Below, in pieces: positions 8,607 through 16,199 of a stretch of 40,493 bases of DNA. The stretch's first letter is position 1. Each line of letters starts with the position of its first letter. Below the pieces are notes generated by a model that searched no databases, was not told the DNA's origin, and was given only the letters and a program-made list of their open reading frames with translations. Origin of the DNA: Microbacteriaceae bacterium (GTDB lineage Bacteria > Actinomycetota > Actinomycetes > Actinomycetales > Microbacteriaceae); contig CANGGL010000010.1 in the NCBI GenBank assembly GCA_947453465.1, positions 1 through 40,493 of the forward strand, read 5' to 3'. The translations under genes and the position numbers were made by a program.

Positions 8607-9395
8607 TTAGTTGTGCCTGAGATGAACGATGTCGCCGGCCGAGACCGCGAAGAGTTCTCTTTCTCCATCGGGCTGAATCAGGATGCGGCCAAACTCGTCG
8701 ATGCCAACCGCGGTGCCGATTAGCTCTTGATCGCCGGGCATGATTGCCCGCACGCGGCGGCCGATTGAACCGCAGCGGTCGGTCACGGCTGCGCGCAGAC
8801 CACTTAGATCGGCGTCTCCCCCGGCTTCAACGAAGGCGCTGTAGAGAGTGCGCAACTCGGCCAAATAGGCGGCCAAGACGGCATCGATGGCTGGCGCGCT
8901 TTGCCCATACTTGGCCCGCTCGATGCCGAGCGAGGTTGCCGCCTCGATTGGCAGCTCGGCCTGGGTTTGCAGCAGGTTCACGCCGGCGCCAATCACGACA
9001 CCGCTGAAATCGGGCAGAAGCTCGCTCAAGACACCAGAGATTTTGTGGCCCGCGACCAACACATCATTGGGCCATTTGACCGAAACAGTCTCAGCAGGGA
9101 TGAACTGGCTGATGGCGCGCGCCATCGATAACCCGGCCAGCAAAGGTAACCAGCCGAAGGCATCTGGCTTTAGTGCAGTTGCCGGTCTCAGCAAAATGGA
9201 GGCAAAAATTGAGCTGCCCTCCGGGGCAAGCCACTCACGGCCGGAACGCCCACGGCCAGCACTTTGAAAACCGGCCACCAAAACCGCTAGATCGCTGCGG
9301 TTGGCCGAGTCGGCAATCAGGTCGGTGTTGGTTGAACCGGTCGAAGGCACATAATCGAGGCGGCTAACCAGCGGGCTGCTCAGTGGGAAATCCAT
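8607..9395 (-). CDS. birA: Biotin--[acetyl-CoA carboxylase] ligase, without DNA-binding domain
   Basis: BirA activates biotin with ATP and attaches it to the carrier lysine, here most likely that of AccA at 18193-19971. The 262-residue protein has the substrate loop STNTDL near residue 21, the biotin/AMP loop GRGRSGREW at 48-55, KWPNDVLV at 107-114, Lys118 in the catalytic position, and a C-terminal cap domain. The N-terminal helix-turn-helix of E. coli BirA is absent, so this enzyme should not repress biotin genes itself. The ATG at 9395 is supported by a TAGCCT element seven bases upstream and by family length. It is divergent from accD. Confidence 0.95.
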   Translation of the reverse strand: MDFPLSSPLVSRLDYVPSTGSTNTDLIADSANRSDLAVLVAGFQSAGRGRSGREWLAPEGSSIFASILLRPATALKPDAFGWLPLLAGLSMARAISQFIPAETVSVKWPNDVLVAGHKISGVLSELLPDFSGVVIGAGVNLLQTQAELPIEAATSLGIERAKYGQSAPAIDAVLAAYLAELRTLYSAFVEAGGDADLSGLRAAVTDRCGSIGRRVRAIMPGDQELIGTAVGIDEFGRILIQPDGERELFAVSAGDIVHLRHN

Positions 9396-9402
9396 GGGAT
9401 TA

Positions 9403-9408
9403 AGGCTA
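9403..9408 (-). promoter_or_regulatory. Predicted leaderless -10 element (TAGCCT-N7-ATG) for birA
   Basis: On the minus strand TAGCCT (9408 to 9403) is followed by TAATCCC, written here in minus-strand sense after one T (seven bases in all, 9402 to 9396), then the ATG. No ribosome site lies upstream of this ATG, which supports a leaderless start. Confidence 0.5.
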
Positions 9409-9453
9409 ACCCCTTGGTTGAGGCCAACCTGATTTTGACAGTTTGTGTAGAAA

Positions 9454-9495
9454 GTTAACAGCGGTTTCAAGGCTTCGTAGTAGTTAACCTTCAAG
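9454..9495. repeat. Paired GTTAAC and TTCAAG repeats in the birA-accD divergent region
   Basis: The palindromic hexamer GTTAAC occurs at 9454-9459 and 9483-9488, and TTCAAG occurs at 9466-9471 and 9490-9495. All lie between the two divergent promoters, where a regulator of biotin or acyl-CoA metabolism might bind. The repeats are short, so chance is possible. Confidence 0.3.
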
Positions 9496-9516
9496 CACTT
9501 TGTAACGTTCGCTGGA

Positions 9517-9522
9517 TAGAGT
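9517..9522 (+). promoter_or_regulatory. Predicted leaderless -10 element (TAGAGT-N7-ATG) for accD
   Basis: TAGAGT is followed by seven bases and the ATG at 9530. An in-frame GTG at 9521 overlaps the hexamer, so if this promoter is real the protein must start at 9530 rather than at the GTG. Confidence 0.5.
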
Positions 9523-9529
9523 GGATGCC

Positions 9530-11149
9530 ATGGCTGATGAAATGACCTACACAACCGCTATCCGTCTGAACCCAGACATTGCAACCACCGCGGGCAAACT
9601 CGAAGATATGCGCAACCGCTATCACGAGGCAGTGCACGCGAGCGGCGAGGCAGCGATTGCCAAGCAGCATGCCAAGGGCAAGAAGACCGCGCGCGAGCGC
9701 ATCGAGATGTTGCTTGACCCGGGCTCATTCGTTGAGTTGGACGAGTTTGTTCGTCACCGTTCAACCGCATTCGGCATGGACAAGAACCGACCTTACGGCG
9801 ATGCAGTTGTCACCGGCGTTGGTACCATTCATGGCCGCCAGGTTGCTCTGTTCTCTCAGGACTTCACCATTTTCGGTGGTTCACTCGGTGAAGCCGCCGG
9901 TAACAAAATCATCAAGATCATGGACCTAGCCATTGCCACCGGCGTTCCGATGATCGGCATCCTTGACTCGGGAGGCGCTCGCATCCAGGAGGGTGTGGTT
10001 GCGCTCGGCAAGTATGGAGAAATTTTCAAGCGCAACACCATGGCATCGGGGGTTATCCCGCAGATCTCAATCATCATGGGCCCAGCAGCCGGTGGCGCGG
10101 TTTATTCACCGGCCCTAACCGACTTCGTGATCATGGTCGACAAGACCTCAAACATGTTCGTGACGGGCCCGGATGTAATCAAGGCTGTGACCGGTGAAGA
10201 CGTTGGCATGGAAGAGCTTGGCGGTGCGCGCACCCATAACCAGACCTCTGGCGTTGCCCACTACCTGGCCGAGGATGAAGTTGACGCGATTGACTATGCT
10301 CGATCACTCCTGAGCTACCTTCCTGAGAACAACCTCTCCGAAACCGTGGTTTATGCGGCCGAGGGTGAGCTTGAAATCACGGATGAAGACCTAAAGCTGA
10401 ACACCATCATTCCTGACTCGCCAAACCAGCCTTACGACATGCGCTCGGTCATCGAATCAATCGTGGATGGCCACGAGTTCCTCGAGGTTCAGCCTCTCTT
10501 TGCGCCGAACATCTTGATTGGTTTTGCCCGTGTTGATGGCCGCAGCGTTGGCATCATCGCCAACCAGCCACAGCAGATGGCCGGCACGCTAAACATCGAG
10601 GCCGGTGAAAAGGCAGCTCGATTCGTTCGATTCTGCGACGCCTTCTCGATTCCAATTTTGACCCTGGTCGACGTACCGGGTTACCTACCGGGCACCGATC
10701 AGGAGTGGGCCGGCGTTATCCGCCGAGGCGCGAAGCTGCTTTACGCATACGCCGAAGCAACTGTGCCGCTGGTTACCGTCATCACCCGCAAGGCCTACGG
10801 AGGCGCTTACATCGTGATGGGTTCAAAGCAGTTGGGTGCTGATATCAACCTTGCTTGGCCAACCGCTGAAATCGCCGTGATGGGCGGCCAGGGTGCCATC
10901 AACATCCTTTACCGCAACGAGATCAAGGCCGCTGAAGAAGCAGGCCAGGATGTTGCCGCTGTTCGCGCACGCCTAGCCGCGGAATACACCTACAACGTGG
11001 CAAGCCCATTCTTGGCCGCCGAGCGAGGTGAGCTGGACGGAATCATCGAGCCAGCTGCTACCCGCATCCAGGTAATCAAGGCGCTGCGTGCCCTGCGCAC
11101 CAAACGCTCCAGCCTGCCGCCAAAGAAGCACGGAAACATTCCGCTGTAA
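9530..11149 (+). CDS. accD: Acyl-CoA carboxylase, carboxyltransferase (beta) subunit
   Basis: This subunit moves the carboxyl group from carboxybiotin on AccA to acetyl-, propionyl- or a longer acyl-CoA. The 539-residue length and the two crotonase-like halves match AccD5/PccB. Visible blocks are [57 protein letters not shown] (first oxyanion region), [13 protein letters not shown] and [14 protein letters not shown] (second oxyanion region). accE begins within the stop codon (TAATG), and birA lies divergently upstream. Substrate preference depends on a few active-site residues and was not assigned. M. tuberculosis has accD5-accE5-maf in the same order; here several genes separate accE from maf. 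Confidence 0.96.
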   Translation: MADEMTYTTAIRLNPDIATTAGKLEDMRNRYHEAVHASGEAAIAKQHAKGKKTARERIEMLLDPGSFVELDEFVRHRSTAFGMDKNRPYGDAVVTGVGTIHGRQVALFSQDFTIFGGSLGEAAGNKIIKIMDLAIATGVPMIGILDSGGARIQEGVVALGKYGEIFKRNTMASGVIPQISIIMGPAAGGAVYSPALTDFVIMVDKTSNMFVTGPDVIKAVTGEDVGMEELGGARTHNQTSGVAHYLAEDEVDAIDYARSLLSYLPENNLSETVVYAAEGELEITDEDLKLNTIIPDSPNQPYDMRSVIESIVDGHEFLEVQPLFAPNILIGFARVDGRSVGIIANQPQQMAGTLNIEAGEKAARFVRFCDAFSIPILTLVDVPGYLPGTDQEWAGVIRRGAKLLYAYAEATVPLVTVITRKAYGGAYIVMGSKQLGADINLAWPTAEIAVMGGQGAINILYRNEIKAAEEAGQDVAAVRARLAAEYTYNVASPFLAAERGELDGIIEPAATRIQVIKALRALRTKRSSLPPKKHGNIPL

Positions 11150-11412
11150 TGGCTGGCAAGCACGTGGCCGAAGAAGGCATGGAAGAGAACCTGCAGGATG
11201 CCCTGCGGGTGGTTCGTGGCGCACCGACCCCGGATGAACTGGCTACCGTCATCGCTGTTTTGGCTGCCGTTCACGCCGAGGAAGAAGCCTCGGCAACCGG
11301 TTTTGAGCGCAAGCTGAAGTCATCTTGGTCGCGAAACGCAGCTGTGCTTCGCCCACAAATCACACCCGGCCCAGGCCAATGGCGCGGTGCTTACCGTGCG
11401 GGTCTGAATTAG
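11149..11412 (+). CDS. accE: Acyl-CoA carboxylase epsilon subunit
   Basis: A small actinobacterial subunit (87 residues) that stabilises the alpha-beta acyl-CoA carboxylase complex. The recognisable block is LRVVRGAPTPDELATVIAVL at 22-41, followed by a helix and a Trp-containing basic tail (SSWSRNAAVLRP, GQWRGAYR). The start overlaps the accD stop by one base, so production is coupled to AccD. The family is fast-evolving, and identification rests on the RGxPTxxELA motif, size and position. Confidence 0.93.
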   Translation: MAGKHVAEEGMEENLQDALRVVRGAPTPDELATVIAVLAAVHAEEEASATGFERKLKSSWSRNAAVLRPQITPGPGQWRGAYRAGLN

Positions 11413-11413
11413 G

Positions 11414-11444
11414 AGAAAAACCTTCTATTTCGTCACGTTTTTCT
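11414..11444. repeat. Inverted repeat AGAAAAAC / GTTTTTCT upstream of the peptidase gene
   Basis: Perfect 8-base arms at 11414-11421 and 11437-11444 with a 15-base spacer. The right arm ends three bases before the TAGGCT -10 element. It could be an operator or a weak accE 3' hairpin; the large loop and A/T-rich arms make a stable terminator unlikely. Confidence 0.35.
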
Positions 11445-11447
11445 GAC

Positions 11448-11453
11448 TAGGCT
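11448..11453 (+). promoter_or_regulatory. Probable -10 element (TAGGCT) for the DUF885 peptidase gene
   Basis: TAGGCT lies 30 bases before the ATG at 11484, leaving a short leader that contains TTAGGAAA as ribosome site. The same hexamer precedes accA and bmpA. Confidence 0.45.
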
Positions 11454-11483
11454 GGCAACACGCCAAATCAGTTAGGAAACGCA

Positions 11484-13148
11484 ATGTCGCGCACACCATC
11501 AAAGATTGACCAGATTGCCGAAGCCTGGGTCGATAAAATCGCCGAACTTCAGCCAACTTTCGCCACTTACATTGGGCGCCCGGGTGGCGACGACAAGCTC
11601 GATGACCACTCCCCAGAAGCCGATGAGCGCATGCTCCTCGAAACCAAGCGCGTTCTTACCGAACTAGCCGCCACCGCGCCGGTCGACAAGGTTGACGAGG
11701 TCACCCTAGACGCGATGAACCAAGACCTCGGGCTTTCGGTTGAACTGCACGATGCCAAGGTGGCACGCCGAAACCTCAACAACATCGCCTCGCCAGCCCA
11801 GGGCATCCGTGACATTTTTGACCTTTCGAAGACCGACACCGAGGGTGACTGGGAGAACCTGGTTGCTCGCATGAACGCCGTTGCCGGCTCACTCGATGGC
11901 TACATGCGCACACTTCGTCAGGGCATCGAGGCCAAGGATGCGCCAGCGCGCCGCCAGGTGATCACCAACATCGAGCAAGCCGAAAAGATTGCGGCAGCCG
12001 ACGGTTTCTTTAATACCTTCGCGGCCGAGGCAAAACTCGCGGATGGCGACCTGCCGGCCAGCCTGAAAGCCGAAGCTCAGAAGGCCGCCGAGCAGGCCAC
12101 CGCCGGTTACCAGAAGTTTGTCGAGTTTCTCAAAAACGAGTTACTGCCGGCAGCCAACACCGAAGATGCCATTGGACGCGAGCGTTACTCTCTGTTTAGC
12201 CGCGGATTCTTGGGCGCGAAGATTGATCTCGACGAGACCTACGAGTGGGGAATCGAAGAATTGGCCCGCGTGACGGCCGAGCAAGAAGCCGTTGCCAAAC
12301 AAATCAAGCCGGGTGCAACCGTACTTGAGGCAATTGACTTCTTGGATAACGACCCGAGCCGCAAACTACATGGCACCAAGGCGCTGCAGGAGTGGATGCA
12401 GAAGCTATCTGATACCGCAATCGAGAAACTGAGCGGAACCCACTTCGACATCGCCGAGCCGTTGAAAAAGCTCGAGTGCATGATTGCCCCAACTCAGTCT
12501 GGCGGCATCTACTACACCGGCCCAACCGATGATTTCAGCCGACCTGGCCGCATGTGGTGGTCGGTGCCGGTGGGCGTCGAGGAGTTCGATACCTGGCGCG
12601 AAACCACCACCGTTTATCACGAGGGTGTCCCTGGGCATCACCTGCAGGTGGCTCAGGCGGTCTACAACCGTGACCAGCTCAACTCATGGCGCCGCCTGGC
12701 ATCGTGGACCTCTGGTCACGGTGAGGGCTGGGCGTTGTATGCCGAGCGCTTGATGGCCGACCTCGGTTTCTTGGATGACCCGGGTGACCGCTTGGGTATG
12801 CTCGATGGCCAGCGCATGCGTGCCGCCCGCGTGGTTCTAGACCTCGGTGTCCACCTCGGCAAGCCGCGTCTGGATGGCAACGGCAAATGGGACTTTGACT
12901 ATGCCCTCGACTTCATGGGCAAGAACGTGAACATGAGCCCAGAGTTCGTGAACTTCGAGGTGCATCGCTACTTCGGTTGGCCAGGTCAAGCCCCGAGCTA
13001 CAAGATCGGGCAGCGCATCTGGGAGCAAACCCGCGATGAATACGCCGCTCGAAAGGGCGCGGGCTTTGACATCAAGGAGTTCCACCGCGAGGCTCTGAAC
13101 CTCGGTGGCCTAGGGCTCGACACCTTGAGAAAAGCCTTGCTCGGCTAG
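11484..13148 (+). CDS. DUF885 family metallopeptidase/carboxypeptidase-like protein
   Basis: A 554-residue protein of the DUF885 family, probable zinc metallopeptidases related to gluzincins. The metal-binding block is HEGVPGHHLQ, with His379-Glu380 and His385 in an HExxxGH arrangement. The second signature, SGHGEGWALYAERLMADLG, supplies the downstream Glu ligand. There is no signal peptide or membrane segment, so the enzyme is cytoplasmic and may clean up peptides. AGGA lies seven bases before the ATG. It is a single-gene unit ending in a hairpin terminator at 13175-13202. Physiological substrates are unknown. Confidence 0.92.
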   Translation: MSRTPSKIDQIAEAWVDKIAELQPTFATYIGRPGGDDKLDDHSPEADERMLLETKRVLTELAATAPVDKVDEVTLDAMNQDLGLSVELHDAKVARRNLNNIASPAQGIRDIFDLSKTDTEGDWENLVARMNAVAGSLDGYMRTLRQGIEAKDAPARRQVITNIEQAEKIAAADGFFNTFAAEAKLADGDLPASLKAEAQKAAEQATAGYQKFVEFLKNELLPAANTEDAIGRERYSLFSRGFLGAKIDLDETYEWGIEELARVTAEQEAVAKQIKPGATVLEAIDFLDNDPSRKLHGTKALQEWMQKLSDTAIEKLSGTHFDIAEPLKKLECMIAPTQSGGIYYTGPTDDFSRPGRMWWSVPVGVEEFDTWRETTTVYHEGVPGHHLQVAQAVYNRDQLNSWRRLASWTSGHGEGWALYAERLMADLGFLDDPGDRLGMLDGQRMRAARVVLDLGVHLGKPRLDGNGKWDFDYALDFMGKNVNMSPEFVNFEVHRYFGWPGQAPSYKIGQRIWEQTRDEYAARKGAGFDIKEFHREALNLGGLGLDTLRKALLG

Positions 13149-13174
13149 TTATTACCCCGCCCCCGCTTCAGGGG

Positions 13175-13202
13175 TTATCCCCCAAAGAGGGGATAGGTTT
13201 TT
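13175..13202 (+). terminator. Rho-independent terminator after the peptidase gene
   Basis: Arms TATCCCC (13176-13182) and GGGGATA (13189-13195) form seven perfect pairs, plus a T-G pair, around the loop CAAAGA. GG and five T residues follow. It lies 27 bases after the peptidase stop. Confidence 0.75.
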
Positions 13203-13240
13203 GGTAGCCGAGATGTTCGCTCACGGTAATACTTGAAACA

Positions 13241-13364
13241 TAAGGTGATTGCACATCAATAAGGGGATTTTGCAGTCAGTGTGGGGAGAGGGATGAGAGG
13301 CGAAAGCCGATCAAAACTCAATGGGGATTGTGAAGGTGGCTCGAAAGAGCCACCTTTCGCATTT
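13241..13364 (+). ncRNA. Candidate small structured RNA in the peptidase/kinase intergenic region
   Basis: The 214-base gap between the peptidase stop and the converging kinase module contains more than a terminator. A TAAGGT hexamer at 13241-13246 resembles the local -10 type. It is followed by G-rich sequence, a small GGC-GAAA-GCC hairpin (13299-13308) and the strong hairpin at 13333-13356, also with a GAAA loop, then a T-rich tail. This layout suits a short independent transcript of about 110 bases. A 25-codon open frame (ATG at 13293, after GGGGAGAGGG) lies inside it. No known RNA family is recognised. Confidence 0.3.
13333..13364. terminator. Strong GAAA-loop hairpin between convergent units
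   Basis: AAGGTGGCTC (13333-13342) and GAGCCACCTT (13347-13356) pair perfectly over ten bases around a GAAA tetraloop. On the plus strand TTTCGCATTT follows, a weak T tail. On the minus strand the hairpin begins six bases after the kinase-module stop but lacks a T tail. It can serve as end point for transcripts from both sides. Confidence 0.65.
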
Positions 13365-14328
13365 AACTGAACTTGAGCCAGATGTCGGGCCGGGCAGTGC
13401 CCGAGCGAGTGGCCAAAACCGAAACCTTGAACTCCGCCGATTTTGGCGAACGCACCGTGACCTGGCCCGCCTTTGCCGAGCGAACCGCATCGGCCGCCAA
13501 GGCTAGCACTCGCTCACGATCGGCCTGGTCAACATCATCCAGCCCGCCGTCATCCAGGAGCAAAACCTCAATGCCCCGCTGGCGCGCCTCGGTGACGGCT
13601 GCCTTCATGGTGGCCGACAATAGATTGTGACCACGGATGTCGTCACGCAGAGCAGCCTCGAGGTGACGAGCCTGTAAGCGCTGTTGTTCGGTGAGAGTCT
13701 TCTTGGCGACCGACACCTGCTGAAGCAGAGGCAAAACCTGAATAAGCGCCGCGTTGATTCTCGACTTGTGCTCGTCTCGGGCTGCGGTTAGAGCGGCGGT
13801 TTCCGCTGCCGTTGCCAGAGATTCTTTCTCGAATTCCTCGGTCTGTTTCATGGTTCGTTCGAGACCGATGTTGATCAGGATGCCGGCAAGCAAAAACATG
13901 ATGACACCGAACACGCCGACCTTGGCGATGCTGCCCGGGCCACCCCAGGCAACCACCTGAATAATCAAGAGCGCAGCGCCGATGCTTGCCATGATTCGAC
14001 GCCCACGAAACGCAGTTGCACCCATCAGTGACGCGATTCCGCCGACAAACCAGGTCGAGTAATCGCCGATGTGCTCGGCTAGCAACTGGGGCAGCATGAG
14101 GATTGGGATGAATGCCGCGACCATCAGGTTGAATGCCGCCTGCAGCATCGGCAACTTCACCGCTTTGTAGAAAAGTACGGTTGGAACGATGGCCGCCGAG
14201 TAGAGCAGAAGCGACGCCCTGGTGTACAGAGAAAATTCCTCTTGCTGCATCATCAGGCCGAGGGCAACCGGGTAGAGACAGTAAAGCAAACCGAAGAGCG
14301 CAACGTACCAGCGCGGAACAATTCTCAT
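13363..14328 (-). CDS. Six-helix membrane protein paired with a histidine kinase; no kinase motifs
   Basis: A 321-residue protein of unknown function. About six membrane helices fill residues 5-155, followed by a helical, probably coiled-coil stretch (about 156-215, EEFEKESLATAAETAALTAA) and a C-terminal region with RDDIRGHNLLSATMK and GIEVLLLDDGGLDD. This is the layout of a membrane histidine kinase, yet the conserved His box and the N, G1 and G2 boxes of the ATPase domain are not found. The start overlaps the stop of the true kinase (ATGA), implying coupled synthesis, perhaps as a partner or modulator. That role is inferred from context only. Confidence 0.8.
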   Translation of the reverse strand: MRIVPRWYVALFGLLYCLYPVALGLMMQQEEFSLYTRASLLLYSAAIVPTVLFYKAVKLPMLQAAFNLMVAAFIPILMLPQLLAEHIGDYSTWFVGGIASLMGATAFRGRRIMASIGAALLIIQVVAWGGPGSIAKVGVFGVIMFLLAGILINIGLERTMKQTEEFEKESLATAAETAALTAARDEHKSRINAALIQVLPLLQQVSVAKKTLTEQQRLQARHLEAALRDDIRGHNLLSATMKAAVTEARQRGIEVLLLDDGGLDDVDQADRERVLALAADAVRSAKAGQVTVRSPKSAEFKVSVLATRSGTARPDIWLKFS

Positions 14329-15536
14329 TTACTCGACCACTCCAAAATAATGGCGGCGCCCTTGCCAGGTTTTGAATCGATGAACACTCGCCCACCGACG
14401 GCCTCGACGCGGTCGATGATGGAAAGACGCAGACCTAAGCGGTTTTTAGGCACTCGCGCCGGGCGGAAACCCTTACCGTCGTCAACGATTACGATTTTTA
14501 CACCCTTGGCATAGCCCTTTAGGTGAATGGCGTGATTGGCGTTGGGGCCGGCGTGCTGAAGGGAGTTTGCCGCAGCCTGAATGGTGGCCTCGCTGAGCGC
14601 TGATGCCACCTCGGCCGGAATGAGCAAATCGCTAGACCCGGACTCGGTCACTTTGAACCCGGAGCTCTCGGGTTTGAACTTATCGAGCAGCGCACCAAAG
14701 AAGGCATAGACGGTGGTGTCACCGGTCAGCTTGGCACCGGCCTCGTCGGTGACCAGTGCCTCGATTGCATCCACCGCGAGGCGGCGTACCTCTGGCACGC
14801 GCTCCTGTGATGTTCCGTTTGCCGCCATCAACAGGGCCGTCAGTACCTTGTCGTGAATCAGAGCATCAACTCGAGCGCGCTCCTGCTCAATCGCATCGAT
14901 TTCTGCTCGACGCACCTCGGCCTCGGCTGCTGCCTGATTAGCAGCATCGGTGAGGCTGGCCTCTCCGCGGAAGAACACCAGGATGATCGAGATGCAGCAG
15001 CTCACCAAAAACGCATAGATGGCGTCTTGGGCGCTGTGCAGAATCGTGGCCGAACCACCGATCGGCATCTGTCGTAGAAAAAACCAGGCAATTGGTTCGC
15101 CGGCAAAGAAAAGAGCAGAGACGAATCTCGGGGTGGACAAACCCGCCGAAATTGTACTCAGGGAAATTGCCCACCAGATCCAGGGGGTGTACCCGACCGG
15201 CAGCAGCGAGGGATCGTGGACCTGTAATGGCCAAGTAAGCAGAAGCGCCAAAACCACAAAAGCGTGAACACGCTGTGGGATGACCGGGCTCTTCATGAAC
15301 CAGGGTCCAAGGAAGGCGAACACCTGAGACAGAATGAAAACCTTCAAGGCCATCGGGGCCCAAGTTTTGTCAAGGTAGGGCAGCTGACCGAGCGCGTTGG
15401 TAACCGTTTCGATGCCGCTGAGCAGCACGGCCGAACCGAAAATCTTGCCGGTCATCGAGTTGATGCGAGTCACGGCAGAACTTCTGGAGACCGGCGCCTC
15501 AGAGATTGACATGGTTGTTTTCGTTGAGGATGCCAT
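14325..15536 (-). CDS. Membrane sensor histidine kinase (HisKA_3-like, NarL-type partner)
   Basis: A 403-residue sensor kinase. Hydrophobic helices occupy about 31-190, a linker helix follows, and ERARVDALIHDKVLTALL (219-236) gives the phospho-acceptor His228 followed by Asp, typical of NarL-partner kinases. The ATPase domain has the N box EATIQAAANSLQHA, the G1 box VDDGKGF and NRLGLRLSIIDRVEAVGG. No extracytoplasmic sensor domain is visible, so the membrane helices are the likely sensor. The gene overlaps the upstream response regulator; the ATG at 15536 is listed, but 15512 (MSISEAPV) is an alternative. Its 3' end overlaps the six-helix partner protein. Confidence 0.9.
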   Translation of the reverse strand: MASSTKTTMSISEAPVSRSSAVTRINSMTGKIFGSAVLLSGIETVTNALGQLPYLDKTWAPMALKVFILSQVFAFLGPWFMKSPVIPQRVHAFVVLALLLTWPLQVHDPSLLPVGYTPWIWWAISLSTISAGLSTPRFVSALFFAGEPIAWFFLRQMPIGGSATILHSAQDAIYAFLVSCCISIILVFFRGEASLTDAANQAAAEAEVRRAEIDAIEQERARVDALIHDKVLTALLMAANGTSQERVPEVRRLAVDAIEALVTDEAGAKLTGDTTVYAFFGALLDKFKPESSGFKVTESGSSDLLIPAEVASALSEATIQAAANSLQHAGPNANHAIHLKGYAKGVKIVIVDDGKGFRPARVPKNRLGLRLSIIDRVEAVGGRVFIDSKPGKGAAIILEWSSK

Positions 15537-16173
15537 CTTCGAGAGCGCGAAGCATCAAGTCGGTCTTTGACGGAGCGATTCGGCCGACATCGGCATACTT
15601 GCGACGCACTCTATCAATATGTTCCTTGGCGGTGTGCACCGAGATGCCGAGCTCGGTGGCAACCTGCTTGAGTGCGAAACCTGAGGCATAGAGAGACAGC
15701 ACCTCGCGCTCGCGCGGCGAGAGATTGGCTTCATCCTTGAAGGCCAGGTCGGCATCGATCACCGCTGACGTTTCGGTGTTGTTCACCAACTCACCCTTGG
15801 CCAGTTGATTGATCGCCTCGACCAACTCTTTCATGCTTTGCGATTTTCTGACCACAGCAGCGGCACCAGCCAAAAGGGCGGCGCGAACCATCTGGCGTTT
15901 ATCGGCGATGCTGAAAATCAGAACCTGGGCACCGGCACCGATGATCGCGCGCACGTTCTCGGTAATGGTTGAACCATCGGCCAGAGAAAGGTCAAGCACC
16001 ACAACATCGCAGCCCAACGGCTGACGGCTGGTCAGCAGGCCGGTGACGCTGTCGCTCGAGCCACAGAAGTGCAAGTTGTATTCGTCACAGGCAGCCTTGA
16101 AAGCAAACCTGATGGCGTCGTGATCGTCAACTATGGCGACACAAACCGGTGGTTTCTCTTTGCTCTTTGGCAT
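15499..16173 (-). CDS. NarL/FixJ (LuxR-type) response regulator
   Basis: A 224-residue transcription regulator. The receiver domain shows the acidic pair Asp16-Asp17 (AIVDDHDAIR), the phospho-acceptor Asp61 (VVVLDLSLADG), Ser88 as the switch residue and Lys110 (VVRKSQS). The LuxR-type helix-turn-helix begins near 148 (LSPREREVLSLYASG) and includes ELGISVHTAKEHIDRVRRKY. It is the first gene of the module and overlaps the kinase by 38 bases (or 14 with the shorter kinase start). TCAGG lies shortly before the ATG. Targets are unknown; autoregulation is possible. Confidence 0.93.
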   Translation of the reverse strand: MPKSKEKPPVCVAIVDDHDAIRFAFKAACDEYNLHFCGSSDSVTGLLTSRQPLGCDVVVLDLSLADGSTITENVRAIIGAGAQVLIFSIADKRQMVRAALLAGAAAVVRKSQSMKELVEAINQLAKGELVNNTETSAVIDADLAFKDEANLSPREREVLSLYASGFALKQVATELGISVHTAKEHIDRVRRKYADVGRIAPSKTDLMLRALEDGILNENNHVNL

Positions 16174-16199
16174 GTCTACCTGACCCCGATTGACCTAGG

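Noticed and set aside
13149-13200. C-rich hairpins resembling the actinobacterial 6C RNA motif
   Set aside because: The C runs pair into an ordinary terminator with a T tail right after the peptidase stop, and the two C-rich loops expected of 6C RNA are not seen.
13293-13370. 25-codon open frame as an annotated gene
   Set aside because: It has a purine-rich site upstream, but it crosses a strong terminator hairpin and has no family or compositional support. It is kept only as part of the small-RNA finding.
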